Assembly: GCF_024347375.1 (NCBI RefSeq)
Contig: NZ_AP025470.1
Location: 3,534,001-3,598,000 of the forward strand
DNA length: 64,000 nt
Direction of reading: 5' to 3'
Origin: Vibrio coralliirubri
GTDB lineage: Bacteria; Pseudomonadota; Gammaproteobacteria; Enterobacterales; Vibrionaceae
Shown here: positions 30,966 to 41,051 of the stretch, piece by piece
How positions within the stretch are numbered: the first letter of the stretch is position 1
Layout of the letters: each line of letters starts with the position of its first letter
Program-made: the position numbers and the translations under genes
The notes under the pieces: model-generated
The model's input: only the letters and a program-made list of their open reading frames with translations
Database searches by the model: none
What the model was told of the DNA's origin: nothing

Positions 30966-30993
30966 TACAAGAGTGCGACTTCACACTTTTGTA
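30966..30993 (-). promoter_or_regulatory. 28-bp dyad upstream of the Csr sRNA, candidate VarA/UvrY (GacA) site
   Basis: TACAA-a/g-AGTG-t/c-G on both arms gives a 12+12 bp palindrome with a 4-nt centre (10 of 12 positions symmetric). It lies at and just upstream of the -35 region of the sRNA. In the family, CsrB-type genes are activated by a GacA/UvrY/VarA-type regulator through an upstream dyad. The assignment is inference. Confidence 0.6.
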
Positions 30994-31061
30994 CACAAAT
31001 CGATCACACATTGATAAATCAGACATAAACACAAAATGCATTAATAAAACCAATACAAAAG

Positions 31062-31091
31062 AAAACGCCCCGACCATTACTGATCGGGGCG
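31062..31091 (-). terminator. Rho-independent terminator after the cytochrome c4 gene
   Basis: An 8-bp GC-rich stem CGCCCCGA / TCGGGGCG is followed on the minus strand by a TTTTC-TTTT tract. It ends the cytochrome transcript before the Csr sRNA promoter. Confidence 0.85.
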
Positions 31092-31153
31092 TCTCTTCAA
31101 TCTCGCTCGAACGTACATTCCTTTACTCTGGCTAAGAGCAAGAAACCGACAAA

Positions 31154-31771
31154 TTAGTGTAAACCACCAACGTACTTCGATAAGGTATCAATATCAGCGT
31201 CTGTTAACTTTTTAGCTACATCACGCATCATCGCATTCATGTCGTTATTACGGTCACCATCGCGGAATTTTTCAAGTTGAGCCTTGATGTAATCTGCGTG
31301 CTGACCTGAAATCTTAGGGAAACCAGAAAGTTCGGTACCATTACCACGTGGGCCGTGACAAGCAATACACGCCGTTACGCCGCGTTCTGCGTTACCCGCT
31401 GTGTAAAGAACCTTACCTTCATCTACTACATTTTCAGGAGTAGAGTTACTAGAGATAGGTAGAGAGGCGTAGTATGCCGCTAGGTCAGCCATATCTTCTT
31501 CAGATAAAGGCATCGCCATTGCACCCATTACAGGTTCGTAACGACCTTGCTTACCACCACTTGTCATACCTAGCTTAAGCTCTTTTAACTGCTTCTCTAG
31601 ATACTTCTCATGTTGACCGGCCAGCTTAGGGTACTGAGTGATCAGACTGTTGCCGTCAGCACCGTGGCAGGCAACACATGTTTGTGATTTGGCTTTACCA
31701 GCTTCAATACTACCTTGAGCCCATACTGAGCAGCTGGCTAAAAGACTCAAAATTAGCGCTAATTTCTTCAT
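31154..31771 (-). CDS. Cytochrome c4, di-haem periplasmic electron carrier
   Basis: The 205-residue protein has a signal peptide ending at VWA (residue 18) and two homologous cytochrome c domains, each with a CxxCH haem site (CVACH at residues 32-36 and CIACH near residue 135). Conserved MP-containing segments supply the axial methionines. The family carries electrons from the bc1 complex to terminal oxidases. It is divergent from engB. Confidence 0.94.
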   Translation of the reverse strand: MKKLALILSLLASCSVWAQGSIEAGKAKSQTCVACHGADGNSLITQYPKLAGQHEKYLEKQLKELKLGMTSGGKQGRYEPVMGAMAMPLSEEDMADLAAYYASLPISSNSTPENVVDEGKVLYTAGNAERGVTACIACHGPRGNGTELSGFPKISGQHADYIKAQLEKFRDGDRNNDMNAMMRDVAKKLTDADIDTLSKYVGGLH

Positions 31772-31919
31772 GACATTCCATTATAATTATCAAGCTTCCA
31801 GTACCACTCTATGTTGCCACTCATGGTACAATAGGCGACCTTATGCCGAGCACGGTTATTTTACACAAATTCACAAAAAAGTAATCAATCGACTACACAA
31901 AGTCGAGATGGAGTTAACA

Positions 31920-32579
31920 GTGAGCGTAAAAATTCATTATCAAAACACGCATTTCATTACCAGTGCACCTGATATTCGTCATTTACCAGAAGACGAAGGG
32001 ATCGAAATTGCGTTTGCAGGACGCTCCAATGCTGGTAAATCTAGCGCGCTAAATCGCGTTACTAACCAAAAAAGCTTGGCGAAAACCAGTAAAACACCCG
32101 GTCGAACTCAGCTAATCAACCTATTTAAGGTAACAGACGGTTGTCATATCGTCGATTTACCTGGATATGGCTTTGCTCAAGTACCACTTGAGATGAAGAA
32201 AAAATGGCAGAAGTCGCTAGGTGAATACCTACAACGACGTGAAAGCCTGAAAGGTTTAGTGGTATTGATGGATATCCGTCACCCAATGAAAGACCTTGAC
32301 CAACAAATGATCTACTGGGCTATCGATAGCCGTATCCCAGTACAGGTTTTGTTAACAAAAGCAGACAAACTGAAAAGTGGTGCGCGTAAAGCACAGCTAC
32401 TGAAAATCCGTAACGATGCAAAATCTTTCGGTGGTGATGTTGCGGTTGATGTCTTCTCTTCAATGAAGGGCATCGGCGTAGACCAACTGCGTGCCAAGAT
32501 GGATGAGTGGTTTGCCCCAGCGCTTGCTGATCAAATCATTGATGAGTTAGCGGACGAAGAGCACAACGACTCAGAGTAG
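31920..32579 (+). CDS. engB: Ribosome-biogenesis GTPase EngB/YihA
   Basis: The 219-residue GTPase is needed for large-subunit assembly. G1 is GRSNAGKSS, switch I has the TPGRTQ motif, G3 is DLPGYGFA and G4 is TKADK. The open frame extends upstream to 31770, but homology starts at HYQNTHF. I prefer the GTG at 31920 with GGAG seven nt upstream; an ATG at 31908 would add four residues. It is flanked by cytochrome c4 and, as in E. coli, lies in the polA-spf-engB-csrC block. Confidence 0.95.
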   Translation: MSVKIHYQNTHFITSAPDIRHLPEDEGIEIAFAGRSNAGKSSALNRVTNQKSLAKTSKTPGRTQLINLFKVTDGCHIVDLPGYGFAQVPLEMKKKWQKSLGEYLQRRESLKGLVVLMDIRHPMKDLDQQMIYWAIDSRIPVQVLLTKADKLKSGARKAQLLKIRNDAKSFGGDVAVDVFSSMKGIGVDQLRAKMDEWFAPALADQIIDELADEEHNDSE

Positions 32580-32636
32580 TTTCCCTACTTATCGCTATAG
32601 GTTAGAGCACTGACAACACGTGATTTAGCCTTATCA

Positions 32637-32669
32637 ATGCCCCTCCTTATATAGGTGGGGTATTTTTTT
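32637..32669 (+). terminator. Rho-independent terminator after engB
   Basis: The stem ATGCCCCTCC / GGTGGGGTAT (with wobble pairs) is followed by seven T residues. Confidence 0.85.
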
Positions 32670-32797
32670 GCCCAAAAATTAGTGAGTTAAGCCTAAGTTT
32701 TTAGTGTTAAAGATCGGATTTAGCCACTAAAACCAATAGAAGTGAACCATACTAAAAGACACATCTAAATAATCAGAACAATGAGAAAGGAATACTC

Positions 32798-33397
32798 ATG
32801 TGGAAAACACCATTGGCCATCATTGCACTTATGTTGGTCTCATTGACAGGGTTTGCCTCTGAACCAGAACAAGAACAAGCCCCACTGATCAATGTCGATA
32901 TGACATTAGACCTAGATGGCATGGAAAAGTACGCCCAAGATGCGAGTGAGTCTCTTGAGGTGATATCGGAATCTTTGCAGGCGATAGTCAACAACCCCAA
33001 CCTAAGCGACGACCAGCAACAAGCCCTCAATCAAACCGTTGAAAGCATCAATAAGCTTGCGAACTCCACCAAGACATCCCTCAATCAACTGCCACAAGCC
33101 TTAGACCAATCTCGACTCGCCTTTAAACAAACCAGTCAAATGCTGTTGGATGATATTCAGACCAAGATCATCATTGCGCTGGCGGCCGTTATCGCCGTCA
33201 TTATTATCGCTTTGACCGCTATCTATCTGCTTATCCTGAAACCAATGCAGCAAACCTTGGTAAAAGCGACCAACAATATCTCTTCGATGGCGCAATCCAT
33301 CCAGATCACTGCCGAAGCACTGAAATACAGCACCGAGAAACAACAGAAAATCATGGATTACATTGAGCATTCACCGACTCAATACACTGATAAATAA
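32798..33397 (+). CDS. Membrane-anchored coiled-coil protein, function unknown
   Basis: The 199-residue protein has a cleavable signal peptide (about residues 1-20, ending GFAS), a helical periplasmic segment rich in Gln, Leu and Ser with coiled-coil character (about 35-120), a transmembrane helix (about 127-149) and a short cytoplasmic helical tail. A GAAAGGA ribosome binding site precedes the ATG. The layout resembles the linker part of a receptor, but no HAMP or output domain is evident. I do not recognise a family. Confidence 0.7.
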   Translation: MWKTPLAIIALMLVSLTGFASEPEQEQAPLINVDMTLDLDGMEKYAQDASESLEVISESLQAIVNNPNLSDDQQQALNQTVESINKLANSTKTSLNQLPQALDQSRLAFKQTSQMLLDDIQTKIIIALAAVIAVIIIALTAIYLLILKPMQQTLVKATNNISSMAQSIQITAEALKYSTEKQQKIMDYIEHSPTQYTDK

Positions 33398-33620
33398 AGC
33401 GTAACCCATCAATCCTTTATCAATCACTTGTAAAATAAAAGTTATTTCAAGTGATAAAACAATCGACTTAGAGACGGATTTAAATTACCAAAAGCTGATC
33501 GAATTCCAGATCTAAGGCAAATCAGGGGTTTATCACTGTGCTTGAGAAAGTGTAATAAAAGGCACTAAAAATGAGAGGTTTTACGGGGGAATTGCAGGGT
33601 GGAAATATTTTTCTTTCGCA
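33398..33620. other. Gene-free gap before Spot 42
   Basis: This AT-rich 223-bp stretch lies between the membrane protein and the Spot 42 terminator. I see no open frame, repeat or convincing terminator in it. A short TCACTTG/CAAGTGA inverted pair near 33426-33452 is too weak to call. Confidence 0.35.
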
Positions 33621-33624
33621 CAAG

Positions 33625-33729
33625 AAAAAACGCCCCAGTCAAATACTGACTGGGGCGGCTGAATCAGCCTAATCCAATAACGTGAAACAAAAGGTCTGAA
33701 AGATAGAACATCTTACCTCTGTACCCTAC
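33625..33729 (-). ncRNA. spf: Spot 42 regulatory sRNA
   Basis: The minus strand reads GTAGGGTACAGAGG at its 5-prime end, followed by the highly conserved AAGATGTTCTATCTTTCAGA block, as in E. coli Spot 42. It closes with a CGCCCCAGTCA / TGACTGGGGCG terminator hairpin and six T residues. The length of about 105 nt and the position next to polA match spf. The family role is Hfq-dependent repression of catabolic genes, itself repressed by cAMP-CRP. A TACATT hexamer sits at the -10 position. Confidence 0.96.
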
Positions 33730-33842
33730 GAGATTTAATGTACAACAATTGCTCAGAAATGAAAACAACTTTTGTAGTTTTTTTTCATGAATGTTTTATT
33801 AAAACACCTAAATTCTTATTACGACTTAACTTTATTTGAGAC

Positions 33843-33870
33843 AAAAAAAAGCCAGTGTTTGTGCACTGGC
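33843..33870 (-). terminator. Rho-independent terminator of polA
   Basis: A perfect 7-bp stem GCCAGTG / CACTGGC is followed on the minus strand by eight T residues. It lies just beyond the polA stop and before the spf promoter. Confidence 0.92.
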
Positions 33871-33904
33871 TCATACTAATTTGCTTATTAAGGTCAAAAA
33901 CTGA

Positions 33905-36703
33905 TTAGTGGGCTTGATCCCAGTTGTCACCGTGGCCAGCTTCCGCGACAAGCGGCACTTCTAGCTCTGCAGCGGATTCCATCAATTCTTGTACTTTACT
34001 TTCAATTTCGGCTAAAGATGACTCTTCCACTTCAAACACCAATTCATCGTGTACCTGCATAAGCAGTTTCACACGACCATCGCCTTCCGCTTGAATCCAC
34101 TCATCCACCAACAACATCGCTTTCTTAATGATGTCTGCCGCTGTACCTTGCATTGGCGCGTTGATCGCCGCGCGTTCAGCTGCCTTACGACGCATGCCAT
34201 TACGAGATTGAATCTCAGGAAGGTGCAGACGACGACCGTAAATGGTTTCAACGAAGCCTTGCTCTGAAGCTGCACTGCGCGTGTCTTCCATATACTGCAT
34301 TACGCCAGGGTAACGCTCGAAGTAAGTATCCATGTAGTGCTGTGCTTCACCACGAGGAATACCCAGTTGCTTAGCCAAGCCAAAGGCACTCATACCGTAG
34401 ATAAGACCGAAGTTAACGGCTTTAGCACGACGACGCTGCTCAGTCGTTACCTGCTCAATATCAACACCAATGATCTCAGCCGCCGTTGCCGCGTGGATAT
34501 CTTTGCCTTGTTGGAATGCTTCCAGAAGCGCTTTATCACCCGAAAGGTGCGCCATGATACGCAATTCAATTTGAGAGTAATCGACCGCTAGAATCTTCCA
34601 ACCATGTTGTGCAACGAATGCTTGGCGGATACGACGGCCTTCTTCATTACGAATTGGGATGTTCTGTAGGTTTGGATCCGTCGAAGACAAACGACCCGTT
34701 GCTGTCACCGCTTGGTGATAAGACGTGTGAACACGACCCGTTTCAGCGTTGATCATCTTCGGCAGTTTATCTGTGTACGTCGACTTCAGTTTCGCAAGAC
34801 CACGATACTCAATGATCAGCTTAGGTAGCGGGTAATCAAGAGCCAGCTCTTGCAGCACTTCTTCGTTGGTTGAAGGCGCACCTGATGGCGTTTTCTTGAT
34901 AACTGGCAGACCCATTTTCTCAAACAGGATCGCTTGCAGCTGTTTTGGCGAGTTCATGTTGAACTCTTGCTCTGCAATCTCGTAGGCTTTCTGTTCTAGC
35001 TCATCCAAACGAACCGCAATCTCTTGCGATTGAGCGCCTAGCAGCATGTCATCGATGAATACGCCAGTACGTTCAATACGAGACATAACAGGGATCAGTG
35101 GTACTTCGATTTCTTCATAGATGGCTTTTAGCTTTTCATCTTGTTCAATGTTTTCCATCAAACGGTTATGAAGACGTAAAGTCACGTCAGCATCTTCTGC
35201 TGCGTATGGAGACGCTTCACCCAGCTCAATCTGGTTGAAAGTAAGCTGCTTCTTACCTTTACCTGCGATTTGCTCAAATGAGATGCAGCTGTGCTGTAGG
35301 AAACGCAGCGCTAGGCTGTCCATATCATGCTTGCCACCTACGCTATTGAAAACGTAAGACGCCAGCATGGTATCGTGCTTGATGCCTTTCATCTCGATAC
35401 CGTAGCGCGCTAGCACACTCATATCGTATTTAAGGTTCTGACCTACTTTCGCTTGTGCATCATCTTCAAGAATCGGCTTGAGCTGTTCAAGTACCCAATC
35501 ACGATCCAGCTGCTGAGGTGCATCTAGGTAATCATGGGCAACCGGTACGTAAGCGGCAACGCCTTCTTCAGTCGCGAATGACAGGCCAACGAGGTTCGCC
35601 ACCATGTAATCTAGGCTGTCTGTCTCAGTATCGAAAGCAAACACTTCAGATGCTTTCAATTTCTCTAACCAAACATTGAATGACGCTTCATCTAGGATGG
35701 TTTCGTAGTTGCTGCGATCAATCGTCACGGCAGAGGTGTTCATTTCTACGGTAGAAGTGGTTGATGCCGTATTGCTACGCACTGCGCCCGACTTTTCATC
35801 CGCCTCAACCACACCATTGCCACCTTCAAGTAGCTCGTTCAACCAAGACTTGAAGACCAGTTGACCGTATAGCTTAATCAGCTCATCCGTGTTTGGTTGG
35901 GCTTTTACAAGCGACTCAGGTGTCTCTTCTAACTCGACGTCCAGTTTGATCGTTGCAAGCTCGTAAGACATCTCAGCGTTGTCTTTATTATCAATCAGCT
36001 TCTTAGCCATGGTTTTTGAACCACGGAAGCCAAGAGCGGCAATATCATCCAGGTTTTGATACAGCTTTTCGATGCTACCAATGCCTTGCAGCAGAGCAGT
36101 CGCTGTCTTGTCACCGACACCCGGAACACCTGGGATGTTATCGACTTTATCACCCATCAGCGCAAGGTAGTCGATAATCAGCTCTGGTGGAATGCCAAAC
36201 TTCTCAATCACGCCTTCACGATCCATTACCACGTTGGTCATGGTGTTGATCAGAGTAACGTTGTCATCGACAAGCTGCGCCATATCTTTATCGCCAGTAC
36301 TAATAAGCACAGGCATACCCATCGCAGAAGCTTGAGAAGCAAGCGTACCGATCACGTCATCCGCTTCAACGCCGGGAATAGAGATAAGTGGCAAACCCAT
36401 TGCACGAATCACATTGTGCAAAGGCTCAATCTGGCAACGAAGATCATCAGGCATAGGTGGACGATTTGCCTTGTACTCTGGGTACATGTCATCACGGAAC
36501 GTCTTTCCTTTCGCATCAAAAATTACCGCAATACGATCAGAAGCAAATTGACGCATCATGCTGCGCAGCATATTAACTACACCGTAAACAGCGTTAGTTG
36601 GGATATCACCATTGCTCATTGTGCCAGGGTAAGCATGGAACGCGCGATATAGGTAAGAAGAGCCATCGATCAGAATCAATGGATTATCAGGAATACGAGC
36701 CAT
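33905..36703 (-). CDS. polA: DNA polymerase I
   Basis: The 932-residue repair and Okazaki-fragment polymerase has three domains. The 5-prime nuclease (about residues 1-300) shows the acidic AKGKTFRDD and VEADDVIG motifs. The 3-prime-5-prime exonuclease starts at FDTETDSL near residue 358, so its catalytic Asp and Glu are kept. The polymerase domain has motif [10 protein letters not shown], motif [14 protein letters not shown] and motif [10 protein letters not shown]. The length is normal. Its upstream region holds a DnaA box and a GATC cluster. Confidence 0.99.
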   Translation of the reverse strand: MARIPDNPLILIDGSSYLYRAFHAYPGTMSNGDIPTNAVYGVVNMLRSMMRQFASDRIAVIFDAKGKTFRDDMYPEYKANRPPMPDDLRCQIEPLHNVIRAMGLPLISIPGVEADDVIGTLASQASAMGMPVLISTGDKDMAQLVDDNVTLINTMTNVVMDREGVIEKFGIPPELIIDYLALMGDKVDNIPGVPGVGDKTATALLQGIGSIEKLYQNLDDIAALGFRGSKTMAKKLIDNKDNAEMSYELATIKLDVELEETPESLVKAQPNTDELIKLYGQLVFKSWLNELLEGGNGVVEADEKSGAVRSNTASTTSTVEMNTSAVTIDRSNYETILDEASFNVWLEKLKASEVFAFDTETDSLDYMVANLVGLSFATEEGVAAYVPVAHDYLDAPQQLDRDWVLEQLKPILEDDAQAKVGQNLKYDMSVLARYGIEMKGIKHDTMLASYVFNSVGGKHDMDSLALRFLQHSCISFEQIAGKGKKQLTFNQIELGEASPYAAEDADVTLRLHNRLMENIEQDEKLKAIYEEIEVPLIPVMSRIERTGVFIDDMLLGAQSQEIAVRLDELEQKAYEIAEQEFNMNSPKQLQAILFEKMGLPVIKKTPSGAPSTNEEVLQELALDYPLPKLIIEYRGLAKLKSTYTDKLPKMINAETGRVHTSYHQAVTATGRLSSTDPNLQNIPIRNEEGRRIRQAFVAQHGWKILAVDYSQIELRIMAHLSGDKALLEAFQQGKDIHAATAAEIIGVDIEQVTTEQRRRAKAVNFGLIYGMSAFGLAKQLGIPRGEAQHYMDTYFERYPGVMQYMEDTRSAASEQGFVETIYGRRLHLPEIQSRNGMRRKAAERAAINAPMQGTAADIIKKAMLLVDEWIQAEGDGRVKLLMQVHDELVFEVEESSLAEIESKVQELMESAAELEVPLVAEAGHGDNWDQAH

Positions 36704-37075
36704 AATGTTTGTGTATCCAGTAAGTACAGAAATTATCTGTTAAGAATGCCACGTCTGTTGGTTGGATTCCACGTTGTCGATCTGTATCCGTTCACTCGGT
36801 TGTGTTCGTTATAATCGATTTGTTGTTATTTTTTGTTCTTAGACGCAAGCGTTCTGTGGATAACTCTGTTTATATTATTTATCCTCCCTGTTGAGAACTA
36901 CGGTGAACAACTCAAAAAACACCAATAAACACCTGAAAATAAAGAATAATTTTACAGATCGAACAGATGATCAACGATCTTTTCTCGATCTTGCGTTGTG
37001 GAAAAGAATGCTGATGGCGTTTTATTCATAAAAATACGTGCCAATAAATATGCATCTTGTTGAAATGGTAGGTAT
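36704..37075. other. polA upstream region with a DnaA box and GATC cluster
   Basis: No gene is visible here. A perfect DnaA box (TGTGGATAA, the complement of TTATCCACA) lies at 36855-36863, with a weaker TGTGGAAAA at 36997-37005. Four GATC sites lie within 34 bp (36957-36960, 36969-36972, 36976-36979, 36987-36990), next to a very AT-rich tract. The polA promoter must be in this region. Confidence 0.55.
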
Positions 37076-37296
37076 AAAAAAAGCGACACCCGAAGATGTC
37101 GCCTAGCAAAAACCGGTAAAGCCATTCAAATTGAATACCACAGCTTTACCTAAAAGCTATAAATTACACTGGAAGCAATGTGAGCAATGTCGTGTCAAAA
37201 AGAACTTAGTACAAGTTCGCGAGAATTCTGTTGGGTAACCAAGTAGATACTTGAGTACTTAACATCCTTGTGAACATTTCCTCATTCCCTAAGACG
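37076..37296 (-). ncRNA. ryhB: RyhB iron-stress sRNA, long Vibrio form
   Basis: The minus strand contains the RyhB core GACATTGCTCACATTGCTTC (37172-37191), identical to the pairing core of E. coli RyhB. It ends in an 8-bp stem GCGACATC / GGTGTCGC with a TTCG tetraloop and seven T residues (37076-37102). The start near 37296 is inferred from a TTGACT-N16-TATTAT promoter overlapped by a Fur box. The length of about 220 nt fits the long RyhB of vibrios rather than the 90-nt enteric form. The known role is repression of iron-using proteins under low iron, with Hfq. To my memory the V. cholerae gene is also in this region near polA. Confidence 0.95.
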
Positions 37297-37302
37297 AAGT
37301 TA

Positions 37303-37355
37303 ATAATAATGATTCTCATTTAATAGTCAACACTTAAATGATAACAAATCTCATT
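37303..37355 (-). promoter_or_regulatory. ryhB promoter with two Fur boxes
   Basis: The -35 TTGACT (37325-37330) and -10 TATTAT (37303-37308) are 16 nt apart on the minus strand. A Fur box (TAATAATGATTCTCA, 12 of 14 consensus positions) overlaps the -10 and spacer. A second one (TGATAACAAATCTCA, 11 of 14) lies immediately upstream at about 37339-37353. This is the architecture of an iron-repressed promoter. Confidence 0.88.
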
Positions 37356-37382
37356 TAATTTATAAGCCGTTAACAGCAGTGC

Positions 37383-37817
37383 TTAAATTTGCTTCAAAAA
37401 ATGGATTCTATGGGCATTAATGTCTTCTTTTTCTTCAAATTTTTCGATTAGGTAACCGTTTCTCAATAACAGGCGCAACATTGCAGGGAACTGGTTACGA
37501 GACTTAACCTTTAACTGTCTGTAGCCCTGCTCTTTCGCCCACTGTTCCTGAGCGTCTAATTGCGCCTGTGCAACGCCTTTGTTCCTCGCGAGCGGTGACA
37601 CGCCACCAAACCAGCTGTAAAAAGTATCTTGATCCAATTCATAGCCGATCTTAAAACCGAGCAGCACATCAGCTTCTTCAGCCACTAAGATAAGATTCTT
37701 TTTCCCTGCTAGCCGCTCTGAAAGAGAAGCAACACTCTCTTTTTTAGCGAACTCAGAGATCTGCTCGACCACAGACACCACTTCTTCTAACGAACCTTCA
37801 CGCACGACAACTGACAT
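37383..37817 (-). CDS. GNAT family N-acetyltransferase
   Basis: The 144-residue protein has a GNAT fold with the acetyl-CoA-binding segment ARNKGVAQAQLDAQEQWAKE near residues 75-95 and a LLRNGYLIEKFE C-terminal strand. The substrate is unknown. I chose the ATG at 37817 (MSVVVREG), with AAGGA nine nt upstream; starts at 37826 and 37874 are also open. It follows hemB after a hairpin, and its end abuts the ryhB promoter. Confidence 0.82.
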   Translation of the reverse strand: MSVVVREGSLEEVVSVVEQISEFAKKESVASLSERLAGKKNLILVAEEADVLLGFKIGYELDQDTFYSWFGGVSPLARNKGVAQAQLDAQEQWAKEQGYRQLKVKSRNQFPAMLRLLLRNGYLIEKFEEKEDINAHRIHFLKQI

Positions 37818-37837
37818 CTTATTCATCCTTATAAACG

Positions 37838-37865
37838 AAAGGGCTGGCACAATGGCCAACCCTTT
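37838..37865 (-). terminator. Possible terminator or attenuator between hemB and the GNAT gene
   Basis: AAAGGGTTGGC / GCCAGCCCTTT form an 11-bp stem with one G-T pair and a 6-nt loop. The following T-tract is interrupted (TTTCGTTT), so termination may be partial. Confidence 0.5.
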
Positions 37866-37893
37866 ACTGATCACTTAAGTGAGCTCTACACGA

Positions 37894-38988
<1,095 letters not shown>

Positions 38989-39145
38989 CTAAATACAGGC
39001 AAAAGCATATCACTGATGGCTCAGGACGCTAGCAGTAAAATATGAAACCCACTCAAAAACAGGGATAAATGGCAAAAAATGACCTTCTCCTCACACTGCC
39101 GTATACTCATGACAACTCAGTAAAGACCGCTTTCAGGACAAAACA

Positions 39146-39907
39146 ATGATCGACACCCATGCTCATATTTACGCTAGTGAATTCGATGAAGACCGCGAAC
39201 AAGTTGTGCAGCGTGCACTGGCTCAAGGGATTGATACCATTCTATTGCCGAACATCGATTTAGAATCTATCGAGCCAATGTTAGCGACGGAAGCGCAGTT
39301 TCCTGATGTGTGCCGCTCAATGATGGGCTTACACCCTTGTTATGTGGATGCGAATATCGAGCAAACCCTCAAAACCATTCGAGCTTGGTTTGATAAGCAT
39401 GACTTTATCGCCGTGGGTGAGATTGGTATCGACTTGTACTGGGATAAAACCTTCAAGGCTGAACAAGAGATGGCGTTTGTGACTCAACTGCAGTGGGCAA
39501 AAGAGCTTGATCTACCTGTGGTGATCCACACTCGTGATTCCATTGAAGAGACACTTGCCCTACTTCGTAAAGAACAAGATGGCAGCTTACGCGGGGTATT
39601 TCACTGCTTTGGTAGCAGCTTAGAGGAAGCTCAAGCGATCAACGAGCTAGGCTTTCATTTAGGTTTAGGCGGCGTTTCGACCTTTAAGAATTCAGGGATG
39701 GACAAGGTGATCCCGCATCTCGATATGGATTACGTCATTCTAGAGACAGATTGCCCATACTTGGCACCAACACCGAATCGCGGTAAACGCAATGAACCAG
39801 CCTACACAGAATTAGTAGCAAAACGAATCGCTGAATTGCTCGGAATTACCCTTAAAGAAGTCGAAAACATAACCACCACAAATGCTAAGGCATTGTTTAA
39901 TTTATGA
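39146..39907 (+). CDS. tatD: TatD-family metal-dependent DNase
   Basis: The 253-residue TIM-barrel hydrolase has the metal-binding DTHAHIY motif near residue 3, a VGEIGIDLYWD motif near 91, VVIHTRDS near 129, FHCFGSS near 153 and the final ETDCPYLAP. It is of TatD type, a 3-prime exonuclease family linked to DNA repair, not to Tat export itself. It is convergent with tatABC rather than being the last gene of that operon. Confidence 0.88.
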   Translation: MIDTHAHIYASEFDEDREQVVQRALAQGIDTILLPNIDLESIEPMLATEAQFPDVCRSMMGLHPCYVDANIEQTLKTIRAWFDKHDFIAVGEIGIDLYWDKTFKAEQEMAFVTQLQWAKELDLPVVIHTRDSIEETLALLRKEQDGSLRGVFHCFGSSLEEAQAINELGFHLGLGGVSTFKNSGMDKVIPHLDMDYVILETDCPYLAPTPNRGKRNEPAYTELVAKRIAELLGITLKEVENITTTNAKALFNL

Positions 39908-39980
39908 TAAATCTATTAATAAGTAATTATTACGGATTTTTCCTGAATTTATTTGAGAAAGATAAGTGACATGTATAGTA

Positions 39981-40008
39981 TCAACCACCTGCATATGGAG
40001 GTAGTTGA
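39981..40008 (+). promoter_or_regulatory. Hairpin covering the ribosome binding site of the 38-residue ORF
   Basis: TCAACCACCT (39981-39990) pairs with AGGTAGTTGA (39999-40008) with one mismatch and an 8-nt loop. The stem hides GGAGGT, the Shine-Dalgarno of the ATG at 40011. This could be an RNA thermometer-like or translational control element, or an operator dyad. Confidence 0.55.
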
Positions 40009-40010
40009 TT

Positions 40011-40127
40011 ATGTGTGACCATTCACAACACTTACAACGTCAACATCGAACCCTATGGCATAAAATTTTGGGCATCAAAGAGCTCTATATATGTCAGAAC
40101 TGTGGTTATCAGTTAAAGATTCGATAA
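40011..40127 (+). CDS. Small zinc-knuckle-like protein, 38 residues
   Basis: This short frame encodes 38 residues starting MCDHSQHLQRQH and ending YICQNCGYQLKIR. It has a CxxC knuckle (CQNC, Cys28 and Cys31), and Cys2, His4, His7 and His12 near the N-terminus could complete a metal site. A consensus GGAGGT ribosome binding site lies nine nt before the ATG, partly inside a hairpin. A terminator follows eight nt after the stop. These signals support a real gene, but I do not recognise the family. Confidence 0.7.
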   Translation: MCDHSQHLQRQHRTLWHKILGIKELYICQNCGYQLKIR

Positions 40128-40134
40128 ACAGACA

Positions 40135-40170
40135 TAATAAAAAAGCGGCCCTAGGCCGCTTTTTTATTAT
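40135..40170. terminator. Bidirectional terminator between the small ORF and tatC
   Basis: A symmetric hairpin AGCGGCC-CTA-GGCCGCT is flanked by long A and T tracts. It can end both the small-ORF and the tatABC transcripts. Confidence 0.93.
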
Positions 40171-40195
40171 GTGATTTTTACTGAAGCATTCCGAA

Positions 40196-40951
40196 TCAAG
40201 ATTCAGCTTCTTCCTCTTCATCCGCATCTGGCTTACGCGTATAAAAACGTGCGAAGAACAGACCAATCTCAAACAAAATACACATTGGAATCGCCAACAG
40301 CGTTTGCGAGATCATATCAGGTGGTGTCAGCATCATACCTATGATGAAAGCACCCACAACAATGTAAGGACGCTTTTCAGACAGAGATTGAGGCGTTGTT
40401 GCACCCGTCCAACACAACAAGATAATCGCAACTGGCACTTCAAAGGCAATACCAAAAGCAAAGAACAGCGCGAGTACAAAATCAAGATAGCTTGAGATGT
40501 CGGTTGCGAACTCTACTCCCCCTAATGATATGGCCGTAAAAAAGCCAAATACCAATGGGAATACAATAAAGTAAGCGAACGCCACACCACAGTAAAACAG
40601 CAATGAACTTGAAGCCAATAGCGGCATGATCAAGCGTTTTTCATGCTTGTATAAACCCGGAGCAACAAAAGCCCACACCTGATACAAAATAAACGGAACC
40701 GCGAGGAATATAGACGCGATCAAGGTTAATTTCAGCGGTGTGAAAAATGGCGATGCAACATCGGTTGCGATCATCGTCGCCCCTTCAGGTAGACGATCTA
40801 CCAAAGGTGCTGATACGAATTCATAAATATCATTAGCAAAATAAATTAGCCCGACAAATATCACTAGCACCGCGACAATCGCACGTAGTAGGCGATTACG
40901 TAGTTCTAGAAGGTGGCTAATTAAAGGCTGTGTCTGCTCAGTCGAAGACAT
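40196..40951 (-). CDS. tatC: Twin-arginine translocase subunit TatC
   Basis: The 251-residue inner-membrane protein has six transmembrane helices and the conserved N-terminal [12 protein letters not shown] motif near residue 14. It recognises twin-arginine signal peptides together with TatB. The C-terminal tail is acidic. It follows tatB after an unusually long 148-nt spacer that contains tandem repeats. Confidence 0.97.
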   Translation of the reverse strand: MSSTEQTQPLISHLLELRNRLLRAIVAVLVIFVGLIYFANDIYEFVSAPLVDRLPEGATMIATDVASPFFTPLKLTLIASIFLAVPFILYQVWAFVAPGLYKHEKRLIMPLLASSSLLFYCGVAFAYFIVFPLVFGFFTAISLGGVEFATDISSYLDFVLALFFAFGIAFEVPVAIILLCWTGATTPQSLSEKRPYIVVGAFIIGMMLTPPDMISQTLLAIPMCILFEIGLFFARFYTRKPDADEEEEAES

Positions 40952-41003
40952 GTCAAACCTCTTAAACAGGAAGATCGAAAAGGAGCCGCGCGTGTATCTA
41001 TCC

Positions 41004-41051
41004 AGTTGAATTGGTATCCACTTGAATAGTTATTTACTTGAATAGCTATCT
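41004..41051 (-). repeat. Three-copy 16-bp imperfect tandem repeat in the tatB-tatC spacer
   Basis: Units at 41004-41019, 41020-41035 and 41036-41051 read as variants of ACTTGAATAGYTATYT on the plus strand; the first is the most diverged. They fill a large part of the 148-nt gap between tatB and tatC. Confidence 0.65.

Noticed and set aside
36056..36652. 198-residue open frame on the plus strand inside polA
   Set aside because: It is fully antisense to the well-conserved 5-prime nuclease domain of polA, has no ribosome binding site and a composition of His/Thr/Arg-rich shadow type.
40075..40272. 65-residue minus-strand frame across the tatC end
   Set aside because: It passes through a strong bidirectional terminator and has no ribosome binding site.
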